From Adineta ricciae (taxonomy: Eukaryota > Rotifera > Eurotatoria > Adinetida > Adinetidae), in assembly GCA_905250025.1 (NCBI GenBank), contig CAJNOJ010000252.1, positions 62,001-126,000 of the forward strand: a stretch of 64,000 bases of DNA, written 5' to 3'. The first letter of the stretch is position 1. Every line of letters begins with the position of its first letter. Both the position numbers and the translations under genes were made by a program. This document shows positions 1-9,070 of the stretch, one piece after another. The notes beneath the pieces were generated by a model, which searched no databases, was not told the origin of the DNA, and saw only the letters and a list, made by a program, of their open reading frames with translations.

Positions 1-225
1 AATTAATTCATAAGTTAGTATAAACTAACTTTAGTTTCCGGTCATAATAACTAATAAAGCAATAAAACTCGAACAGATTTCCCTAAGCTCAAGATGGTCG
101 TCTAACGATATCCTCAAATGTGTGTTAAAAGTAGTATCCATGAACATAATTAGCGGACTAGCAATAGAATTCGAGGAGTAAAGTATACGTTGCTATGCGA
201 AGGTGTTTAGGAAAAGTGAAAACCC

Positions 226-549
226 TCTTATCTCATTTCTCTCTCTCAAAGGTTTGACAACTCATCTTATATTTTTCTCACTGACAAAATCTTTTCATAG
301 ATCGAACTATCGCATTAGCCAGTTCTTCGTGTGTCTCCCAGAGCAATAATGTGGAATTTNTAAAGAACAACTTGATGTTGGATTGGATGCAGAATGAGAT
401 GCTGTCGACAGTGTAAATTCCACATTATTGCTCTGGGAGACACACGAAGAACTGGCTAATGCGATAGTTCGATCTATGAAAGGTTTTTGTCAGTGAGAAA
501 AATATAAGATGAGTTGTCAAACCTTTGAGAGAGAGAAATGAGATGATAA
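226..549. repeat. ~130-bp inverted repeat around an N
   Basis: The left arm (about 226-359) and right arm (about 415-549) are near-identical in opposite orientation. They are separated by about 55 bases that include the N at 360. The arms differ by a few small changes, for example one extra three-base stretch near 543. This is either a real hairpin or a misjoin in which one sequence was placed twice in opposite orientations; the N at the inner edge of the left arm favours a join. No coding potential is visible in the arms. Confidence 0.8.
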
Positions 550-1944
550 GAAAAAGGAATGCGACAGACGCCATGAATGAGATTATGAAGCAGACCAAGA
601 ATAAAAGTTTATTGACAGAAATCGACGATTTTTTTATGAATGTGAAGAGAATAGAGTTGTTTTTCTTTTGAATGGCTTTTTATTCTAGAAGAAAAACAAA
701 TCATCTGTGGAAGTGCGTTGTTTACTGTGCTGTTGCCATTTACCAATCTTAGTCAAAATCACACCATTTTAGACAAAGTCATGAATATGAGAACCAATAT
801 TTTTCACAAAAGAAAAGACATTAAAATTCTTCTATAATAGTTTATTTTATCGTGACATATTCCTCAGATCATTATACAGTCCAATTTATGATATGAAAAA
901 TAGTTTTTCATCTATAGTAAATTCTCCTTTTTTCAATTTCAACACCTGTGCAACTAGCTGCACTGAATTAAAGTCTGCCGATCGAAAGTCTACGAGTCTC
1001 GAAAACGGAATGATGTTGATCCATTGTTCTTGTGTGTGGACTGATCTCCTGATAAGATAACATGGACAAGTATGATGCTCTTATACCCTGATTTCCTCTG
1101 ATCATCGTCCATTTGCAACTCATGTTCGATATGCCGCACGAGTGTTTAGAAAGATTCGATCAGATGATTGATGAATTTTGTAGAGAGTGAGGGCGATAGA
1201 TTTGGTTATAAACATGATTGGAGCAATGAGACGCATTTGAATCCCGGCAAAGATGATATTTAACACAATGATAGCGAGATAGTCTCCGAATATGATATAA
1301 TCATAAGGTGCACGCAATGCAAAAATGCAGTGAAATTTATTTTTGTTTTTTCTTGCACATGGCTCGATAGAGCGTGAGCTCCTGATCACGATGAGCTACT
1401 TTTTATTCTATTTTGAAGCTGTTTTATAGTCAAAAATCGCAAAATCACTCAGAAACCTGAGTTTTCTCGAAAACCAGGTTTTTGAGGGTAACATGCAAAA
1501 ATCACGATGTTCCTCTTCTTGAAACTTTTTGAAAATTTTTTTCTAGATTCAGCATCAAAAACTGATCCTAGAAAACGTCTGAAATTGGTATTAACCCAAA
1601 ACTTTTTATAATAGTGGTATTTCTCATAGCTTCCACTACAGTACTAATAGGTGGATCTTGTAAACCTATCTAGTTTTTGCAGAGAGGTGGAGGGGGGCCA
1701 ATTTTTTCAAAATTGTAATCCTCATACCATCCTCCAAAAGACTACGCATCGGTTTTGATTTGATCTTTTTTGTTTGTGGAGAAAAGCTCACTTTAACTGG
1801 TGGTATAGGAAATCGGTTTTCTAAAGTTTGCTCGTTGTATCTTAGACATTATGTGAGAAGATTTTAAACATAAATTTAGATGTTTTAAAAATTTTATTTC
1901 AAGTATTAATAGAAACACATAGAGTACAAATAGAAAAAAAACTG
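550..1944. other. No recognised gene
   Basis: AT-rich sequence with no convincing gene. A minus-strand reading frame of 89 codons at 1120-1389 has a hydrophobic stretch, but I recognise no family and see no splice or start context, so it is not called. Nothing is seen in 1-225 either. Confidence 0.5.
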
Positions 1945-3173
1945 TTAGTCATCGTTTATAATATCGTTTGATATTCGTCGATGTGATTGAACAGATGCAC
2001 TACACAATTGACTAAAGAATAGTTTAAACACCTCACCATATGTTTGTCCTTGAGAATGTGCTTCAACTGCATGCCAACAGCGACGAAATAGTTTTAGTGC
2101 AATACTCCTTTCGACAAAATATGCACGAGATTCAGATATTAATTTTATCATTTTTTCGAAGGCTTGGTCGGTACGTGAACGAACAAATGCTTTCTGACTA
2201 TACCAAAAGCCTTCAATTGCATTGAGTTCACAATGATATTTTGGACAAAATATAACATTAACTTTATATTTGAGTGCAAATGTTTCGAGTTTTGTGGCCT
2301 AGATAAAGAGAAGTAAAAGAATATAGTGCGTGATGTGTTTTTAATGAAATAGAGCTGCTTTACTTACGTTCTGAAATGCTGGATGCCCTGGCAATAGCTC
2401 TCGAATTTCTTCTAATTTAATTTTAGGTGGTAATTGTATACCTAAATCTTTGCATATTTCAACTAAACCCTTTGATTTACCTTTGTTTGCTCCATCCTTG
2501 AAATAACAATCAATAATGTGTGGATTACCATCTTCATCAAGATACTCGATACAGTCAACAGTACAATGACCTCCCACCGATTTTCTAAAGTCTTGCAATG
2601 AATAAGCCTTGGCCGTATGAGTTCTTGCATTATCCACAATAATATCAATTTGATGCTTTTTATAATGCTGTTTGAATTCAAGCATTTGAAACAATCTTTC
2701 AAATTGATTCAAGATTGTTTCGTTGTTGAAATATGCATCCGATCCAATGTTGATACTCGCGGTTGCAGTTCGTTCAACATAATCTACATCACCACTTCGG
2801 AAGGTTGATTCATCATCAAAATTGAAGAATAAAAGTAGAAAACAAGCTATTACAAATTTACCTACATATTATTATCCTTTGACGACTTTTAACTGGAAGA
2901 CTCCATGCAGGTGCTTCGCCATCAGTAATGGTACGATAAAAATCCTTGTGTTCCAAAAAATAATTTATAAAATCATTACGATGTTTTACAACATCGTCCT
3001 TTTCATGTCCCTCAAAGTACGGGCGTTGTGCATTTGCTTCGAACTTCGCTCCCCATCTACGAAAATCTAATTGGCAACTTCTTTCGGATCTTATACAACC
3101 ACCATTAACTTGTTCGTCAATACCATTTAATTTACAATATTTTTCGTTAATAAATCGGACCAGATCCATCGGT
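1945..3173 (-). pseudogene. DDE transposase, split by inserted MITE
   Basis: Minus-strand transposase remnant. Reading 5' to 3': a segment at about 3173-2860 with a conserved-looking PYFEGHEKDDVVKHR motif; a segment at about 2840-2368 with a DDESTFRSG motif (candidate first Asp) and IIVDNARTHT (second Asp); then, after a clean intron at 2367-2299 (69 nt), an exon at 2298-1945 with CELNAIEGFWYSQK (the Glu), ending in a stop. The Asp-Glu gap is long, about 116 residues. These motifs fit a DDE transposase family that I recall from fungi and rotifers but cannot name. The junction near 2850 has no good splice pair and looks like a lesion. The N-terminal codons lie at about 4117-4050, on the far side of the inserted MITE. 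Likely dead. Confidence 0.75.
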
Positions 3174-3616
3174 TTAACCCTTAAAAGCCGAAACGTCCCT
3201 TCCAAGGGACATTGCATTAATGGCTATGGAACGAAGGAATTAAGTCGTATCCACAAGAGCTACTATTTTGTCGAATGAGAACAGTCAGAGTGATAGTATC
3301 ATAAGAAAAAAATCGTGTAAAAATAGTGGTCAGACACCAAAGTGTCGCTTTTAGAGTGTGTGACTTTTCAACCATAATTGGTTACTTGGATGCTNTTAAC
3401 CCTTAAAAGCCGAAACGTCCCTTCCAAGGGACATTGCATTAATGGCTATGGAACGAAGGAATTAAGTCGTATCCACAAGAGCTACTATTTTGTCGAATGA
3501 GAACAGTCAGAGTGATAGTATCATAAGAAAAAAATCGTGTAAAAATAGTGGTCAGACACCAAAGTGTCGCTTTTAGAGTGTGTGACTTTTCAACCATAAT
3601 TGGTTACTTGGATGCT
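3174..3616. repeat. Exact 221-bp direct repeat around an N
   Basis: 3174-3394 and 3396-3616 appear identical by eye and are separated only by the N at 3395. A second pair of exactly the same length lies at 4928-5370. Identical repeat length at two unrelated loci, each with a single N, points to unmerged contig overlaps rather than biology. Confidence 0.85.
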
Positions 3617-4049
3617 TCTGTCTGATGATATATGCAACGTGGATTTCGAGTGATATCATTAGAAATAATTCTAAACTATAATATAAAACAACTTTGTGCG
3701 TTTTAAACTCTTCTACTAAGATGTTTTGAAGGTATAAAAAAGTGCCATTTTATGGGAACTTTTGGGCATAATCCTCAGGGTTTTTCGCAAATTCTCGCTC
3801 TATAGATAGTTAGAGATATCTTAAAATTTCATCAGCGTGAACTTACAGTGATTCTGAACCATATAACAGGATCGCCCAAACAAAAATTTATAACGATCAT
3901 ACTTCACCCAGGTCATCTGGGTGGAAAATTTTTTAGTCCCACCCAGCAGTTCCAGCCACGGTTTGTGCATATTGGGGATCTAAACTCTCTATTTATGTGA
4001 TTAATTCTTTCTCCATTTCACAAAACCCTCTTCGGCTTTTAAGGGTTAA
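3174..4049. mobile_element. TTAA-flanked MITE (piggyBac-like)
   Basis: The element is bounded by TTAA at 3174-3177 and TTAA at 4046-4049, with perfect 15-bp terminal inverted repeats starting CCCTTAAAAGCCGAA (3178-3192 and 4031-4045). A TTAA target duplication with CCC-starting ends is the hallmark of piggyBac-type elements. No transposase is encoded, so it is non-autonomous. Its apparent length is inflated by a 222-base artefactual repeat around the N at 3395; the true element is about 646 bp. It interrupts the DDE transposase frame: with one TTAA retained, the frames on both sides are in phase. Confidence 0.8.
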
Positions 4050-4117
4050 ATTCACCTGATTTTGTGAACATTGTTCTGCAACAAATGCTTTGCCAACTAC
4101 CTCGATTTCTGGATATA

Positions 4118-4321
4118 CAGTGGTGGCAAAAAGTTTCGTGACACTTGTAAATCACCTCCTAAAATTGTATATTCAATTGAATTGGAACTCTATTCATATA
4201 TCTAGTATAATCACTAATAGACCTTTCATAATTTATTCAGAAATCAAGAACAGATCATTTCATCATTAAAAACAAATCGATAGAAAATACCTTCAACGGC
4301 AAAAAGTTCCGTGACACTATC
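4118..4321 (+). repeat. Left IR/DR arm of Tc1 element
   Basis: Left terminal inverted repeat. The outer direct repeat is at about 4126-4147 and the inner one at about 4297-4318. They match each other except for a T/C difference in the middle. The inner copy is the expected second transposase-binding site. Confidence 0.85.
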
Positions 4322-4435
4322 ATTATTTAATCAAACTGAAGTGCGACATCTACCAATCGATAGAAAAAGACTATGCACCAATAAAAAAAAGACTGCGCCA
4401 ATAATTAATTGGGAATTTTTCTTTGACAAAATAAT

Positions 4436-5681
4436 ATGACAGAGAAACATATCCGTCAATATCAACGGGCTCAATGCATTGCATTGAGAAGAGCTGGTAT
4501 GTCATGTCGTGCTATTGCTGAAGATGTTGGTGTTTCGCGGGCTTCAGTACAACGTTCTTTGGAACGATATGATGAAACAGGCGGTTTTCAAGATCGTTCT
4601 CGGTCCGGCAGACCGAAAAAATTCAATGATCGTAATATTCGTATGCTAAAACATTTGGTTCAAGATGATGCTAATCGAAGTTCATCAAGGAAATAATGCT
4701 TAAATTGAACGAATCGTTAGGAAAACCAATCTGCAGAAGAACGGTTATAAATTATTTACAAAAATTCGGATATGAATATAAAGTTAAAATTGAAAAACCG
4801 TATCTCAGTAAACAACATCGAAATGGTCGATTACAATGGTGTTTAGAACATTCGAATTGGACTGTTGATGATTGGAAGAAGGTTTTATTCAGTGACGAGT
4901 CGACTTTTTACGTTGTTAAACGTAAAAGTGAAACAAAAATATGGCGTACAAAAGATGAAAAATGGCGAGAAGGTTGTATGGCTGTTGCTGCGACTGGTGG
5001 TGGAGGTCGTGCTGGGTTTTGGGGTGTTATCACATGGAAAGGAGCGGGCTGTTTCAGGATTTATACTGAAAATACGAATAGTGAAGTCTATTGCAACATC
5101 TTAGACAATTATTTAGTTCCAACTGTCCAAATGTACGGTTTCGAAAATNGTGAAACAAAAATATGGCGTACAAAAGATGAAAAATGGCGAGAAGGTTGTA
5201 TGGCTGTTGCTGCGACTGGTGGTGGAGGTCGTGCTGGGTTTTGGGGTGTTATCACATGGAAAGGAGCGGGCTGTTTCAGGATTTATACTGAAAATACGAA
5301 TAGTGAAGTCTATTGCAACATCTTAGACAATTATTTAGTTCCAACTGTCCAAATGTACGGTTTCGAAAATGATTTTTTGCTTCAACATGATAATGGGGTT
5401 ATCACACTTCCAATAAAACTCAAGAAAAGTTACAAGAATTAAATGTTAAAGTACTCCAATGGCCAGCGAAATCGCCGGATCTCAACCCCGTGGAACAATT
5501 GTAGTCGATTATCCATAATAAATTGAAATCGAGACGAATGTCTTCGATTAAAGAATTAATCGATGGTCTTTCTGCCGAATGGTTGGATATAACACCAGAG
5601 TTGTGTGAAAAAATTGTATTTTCAATGCCACAACGGATACGGAATTGTATTAAAGCACGTGGCAAATGCATAGATTATTGA
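4436..5681 (+). pseudogene. Tc1-like transposase, frameshifted (DD34E type)
   Basis: Decayed transposase inside the Tc1 element. The N-terminal part (4436-4690) has a helix-turn-helix region (AGMSCRAIAEDVGVSRASVQR) and a GRP-rich linker ending SRSGRPKK. The frame shifts near 4690 into the catalytic region, where the first Asp lies in FSDESTFYV (about 4890) and the second in LLQHDN (about 5390). A second frameshift near 5400 leads to SPDLNPVEQL, which holds the catalytic Glu, followed at once by a TAG where Trp is usual. The last in-phase codons end at 5681. Residues 4928-5370 contain a 221-bp repeat around an N, probably artefactual. With two frameshifts and a nonsense codon it cannot encode an active enzyme. 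Confidence 0.9.
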
Positions 5682-5728
5682 ATTATATGACTTCGAAGAT
5701 CATTTTGTTTTGTTTTTATACATGAATA

Positions 5729-5932
5729 GTTTTTGTCACGGAACTTTTTGCCGCTGAAGGTATTTTCTATCGATTTGTTTTTAATGATGAAATGATCTGT
5801 TCTTGGTTTCTGAATAAATTATGAAAGGTCTACTAGTAATTATACTAGATATATGAATAGAGTTCCAATTCAATTGAATATACAATTTTAGGAGGTGATT
5901 TACAAGTGTCACGAAACTTTTCCCCACCACTG
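5729..5932 (-). repeat. Right IR/DR arm of Tc1 element
   Basis: Reverse complement of the left arm with scattered substitutions. The inner direct repeat is at about 5731-5752 and the outer one at about 5905-5926. The outermost bases read CCACCACTG before the flanking TA. The outer direct repeat here carries CCCC where the left arm has TGCC in complement, a small divergence at the binding core. Confidence 0.85.
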
Positions 5933-5934
5933 TA

Positions 5935-6417
5935 CTAGTTCATGTAAAAAGTTTCGAAAAAGAAATATTCGGCCATAGCAAAGTTTCAATATTATAATAG
6001 GTTAAAATTCGTACCATTCTTCACTTTTGAGACTCGTACTGTTTGCATGATTGACTTTCACGCAAAAATATACAGTCACAAAAATAAAAAACGGACTTCT
6101 AGTTATTTCGACATTGCTTTACACGATGGTAATGTTAGTTTCACTTAATGACGTTGGTCTAATTCGCCCACTGAAGTACGCAGTTACGTGGACAGACCGA
6201 TTATTAATTTTCTCTTCCTTTCGACACCATTTCTGCACAATACGTATTTGACCGCAGGCAAAAGCATCAATCAATTTCAGTAGCCTACATTAATATGACA
6301 AATAGTTTTGCAGCTATCTACGCATTTATTTAAAGGTAGATCTACACTGATAAATATTGATTCATCGCTTATTTTCCAAGCGAAATAGTTGTGCATAAAG
6401 AAAAAGGAAGTAATTAC
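5935..6417. other. Intergenic, nothing recognised
   Basis: AT-rich spacer between the Tc1 element and the next gene. A 66-codon frame at 6051-6251 shows no recognisable motif. The last ~100 bases probably hold the promoter and 5' leader of the gene starting at 6418. Confidence 0.5.
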
Positions 6418-6980
6418 ATGGAAAATACCAGTGTGATCAGTGGGAAGGTATGATGTATATAAACATGAACAAAATTTTTTTTCAGACCAATACAAGCCCC
6501 TTCATGGACGCAACCAGTCGACTATACAGACTTGACTACAACAAACATTTCTGGAAAAAATTTCGTTACACAATATCAAGTAATAATGATGTTGCTCTAC
6601 CTATGTACCATGCTCGTAGAACTGGCTTTTATCGGTATCGGCGATTTGAAGATGCTAGAAATAACATCTTCTTTAAGATTGACAGGAGAGCAATTCGATT
6701 AACAGAGGATAATCGTATACTTGCCGCTTTGACTACAGACGGAACGATGATAAACACATATATCGGCGATTTTACTCTCAGCGACTTGAATATACGTCGA
6801 CATTCGTACACACTACTGGGAAATAATGGCGATGCTCTTTTGCGTGTTCGACGTAAATGGAATATTCAACATGACAGGCACATCATTGAAATGAATGTGA
6901 CCGTGAACGAGTACGAGCCATTTCTATTTGCCCTAACGATTTTTATTGATTCGATTCTTCGCTCGATTGCTGGTCGCTGA
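6418..6980 (+). CDS. LURP-one/scramblase-like small protein
   Basis: Two-exon gene: 6418-6447 and 6486-6980, with a 38-nt intron (GTATGA...TTTTTTTTCAG) at 6448-6485. The ATG at 6418 gives a first exon of exactly ten codons in phase with the second, for a product of 174 residues. The protein has alternating beta-strand-like segments (KKFRYTISSNNDVALPMYH, ILAALTTDGTMINTYIGDF, YTLLGNNGDALLRVRRKW). It ends in a hydrophobic helix, FLFALTIFIDSILRSI, that resembles the C-terminal helix of the tubby/LURP-one/scramblase fold. No signal peptide. Fold assignment is inference from pattern; the exon model is well supported. Its role is unknown; family members bind membranes or lipids. Confidence 0.6.
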
Positions 6981-7424
6981 AACTATCGAAGCTAGAACTG
7001 AAGATGTCCATATGATCCTGTCACTCAGTGAAGGTCTTATTTCATCAACCAAAAACAATATTAACCTATTGCTAATCATGAAGGATACTGTAGAACACCT
7101 GTTACAGATGTCATTGTTATATTTTATTTTATTTCTTTTTTCGAAAATAAAAATTAAAAAGATCGAACACTCAATATGAAATTAATTAATCTGCTATTTT
7201 CCACTTTTGCTTTTCGGCAGTCGATCTTTAACACATTCACGACGATTGATTTTTTTCTGAAAAATCCTTCGAAATATCTATTCCTGCTAATAGTTAACTT
7301 CTATCAGATGTACTTATTGACCCTTTTATTATCTTTTACTGTTTATCCATTATTCTCTTCTTTGTATCATTACGTAATAAGTCGTTTTTTTGCACGAACT
7401 CAAAAAAAAAGAGGGATTTTTACC
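6981..7424. other. Intergenic, no recognised gene
   Basis: Downstream of the LURP-like gene. Frames at 6946-7179 and 7176-7550 are hydrophobic and AT-driven, with no domain, splice or start context, and are not called as genes. The palindrome-rich array begins at the end of this stretch. Confidence 0.45.
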
Positions 7425-9056
7425 GAACCTAAAAGGTTTCCTATACTTCGACTGAACGATTTTAAGTTCAGAAAAACGAAAAATGTTCCGTGCTTGAACT
7501 ACCGAACTATTTTAAGTTCCGTAGCGTCGAGAAGGCTCGGCAATTGGTAGCAAAAACCATCCGCAGGCTTTTAATGCGGTATGCGAAACCATTCGTAGTT
7601 CTGTAACACGTCTACAGAACCATCAGCGGTTTAGGAGTGTGATGAGACGTTTCGTCAATTTTCTACGAAACTATTCCTAGTTTCGCAGGCATGTTGATGG
7701 ATCAGACGATTTCACGCCGACGCATCGATGGTTCGTCAGTTTTCAAAAAGTTTAGAACATTTTAAACTCAACTAGACTTGGTTTTGTGTGCAATGGTCGA
7801 AACCAATAACGAGTTCGTAAATTCTTAAAAGCTCAGTATATTCAGTACTGATCGGCTCTGAGTTTTGCATAGCATGTACGAATCTTTATAGATTTCGAAA
7901 ATTAATCAGAAGTTCTGCATGTCTCGTACTCAACCAATGGCATATCATTTATGTTTCAGAAGGTTCAGTATAGTACATGCGAAACTTTTCATCATCCAAT
8001 TGTGTCTTTGAAGACTCGATTTCGTGTACAAAGAACTATTCATAGCTTCGTATAAGTTCATAAAGCTAACCCACGACTTATACTGAACGATCAGGACCTC
8101 AGTAAGAAAAAGGAAGGTTTCGCACGCATAATACCGAACGTTTTTGCCTTAGTCAAGTTGGTATTGGTTTTGTGCGTTTTATACGAAACGAACCAAAATA
8201 CTGCCAGCTTCGAAATGGTTCCGTACCTTTAGCATAAAACTATCTAGAATTCAGCAGCTCGTATAAAGGTTTCGTTTTCATTACACAGAACAGTACATAG
8301 TTTCATGTACTACAAAGACGTTGTGCATAACTTCTGCAAGACCATCATTAATGTCGTACTTTGGCTTAGGGTTGTCCGGATTTCTAGCAAAATCGCCCAA
8401 GGTTTTCGTGAGCTCACTCATGATTTGTTAATAGCTTTGCAAAACTATCAATAGCTTCGTACAGTAATCGCAAGTTCGGTACGATATATTCAAAATTATC
8501 AAGGAACTCGTAGAACGAGTAACTGTTCGACAGAATTCATGCCAAACTATTGCTGGATTTGTATATTAGTCAGAGGTTTGACAAATATACACTAAACTAT
8601 GACGAGTTCTGTATGCCTCTGATTAGTTAAGTATAACCTCTGGGAAATCATTATCTACTCCGTCGAAGGGTGAGGGTGTGGGGGTGTATATGTATAAGTG
8701 AAACTAAATCTATTTCTATTCCTATCTACTCATTTGTTATAAGTGTGACATAGGTATCTATTTATATTCGAATTGATACTAGCCTGTCGGAGGTCGACTT
8801 ATAATATAAGTCGAATTAGGCATCTCATGCTCTCTAAAAAAAAAACCGGGCGATACTGAACCATAAAAGGTTTTAGCTAGCGTCTAAAACCTTTTATGGT
8901 TCTAGATTTGGGTACCATCTTCAGAACTTTTTGGGTTCTAGCAAAGAAATCTGAAACCTTTTCTAGTTCGGCACATTTGGCTAAAACCATTTTAGGTTCT
9001 AGATTTTTTTGCTAAAACCAAAAAAGGTTCAGTATGACCCGATTTTTTTTTACAGA
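7425..9056. repeat. Array of degenerate GAAC-N8-GTTC palindromes
   Basis: Many 16-18-base imperfect inverted repeats of the form GAAC-N8-GTTC or GAAAC-N8-GTTTC recur here. Clear ones are at 7425-7440, 7454-7469, 7504-7519, 7585-7601, 7617-7632, about 7665-7682, about 8030-8046 and six more in 8855-9030. The start (a run of A followed by a GAACC hairpin, about 7399-7440) resembles the terminal repeat at 8832 and 9056, so the whole 1.6 kb may be one old foldback element. No coding potential. Confidence 0.55.
8832..9056. mobile_element. MITE/foldback element, ~225 bp
   Basis: Terminal inverted repeats of about 31 bases: 8832-8862 (CTCT, an A-run, CCGGGCGATACTGAACC) and 9026-9056 in reverse complement (CTCTG, T-rich in this strand, with CGGGTCATACTGAACC). 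The interior consists of tandem quasi-palindromes of the GAACC...GGTTC type. No target duplication is obvious and there is no coding capacity. Confidence 0.65.
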
Positions 9057-9070
9057 GTGGGGAAAACCCT

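Larger units (their letters stand above)
4118..5932 (+). mobile_element. Tc1-like transposon with IR/DR ends
   Basis: A complete Tc1/mariner-type element flanked by TA dinucleotides (4116-4117 and 5933-5934). Its ends begin CAGTGGTGGCAAAAAG. The terminal inverted repeats are about 200 bp long (about 4118-4321 and 5729-5932). Each holds two copies of a GGCAAAAAGTT-CGTGACAC motif, one outer and one inner, which is the IR/DR layout known from Sleeping-Beauty-like Tc1 elements. The arms still match closely, so the copy is fairly young. Its transposase is broken, and a 221-bp artefactual repeat lies inside (see the separate entries). Confidence 0.92.

Noticed and set aside
7176..7550. Hydrophobic 124-codon frame
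   Set aside because: It runs into the palindrome array and is explained by T-rich sequence; no motif or splice context.
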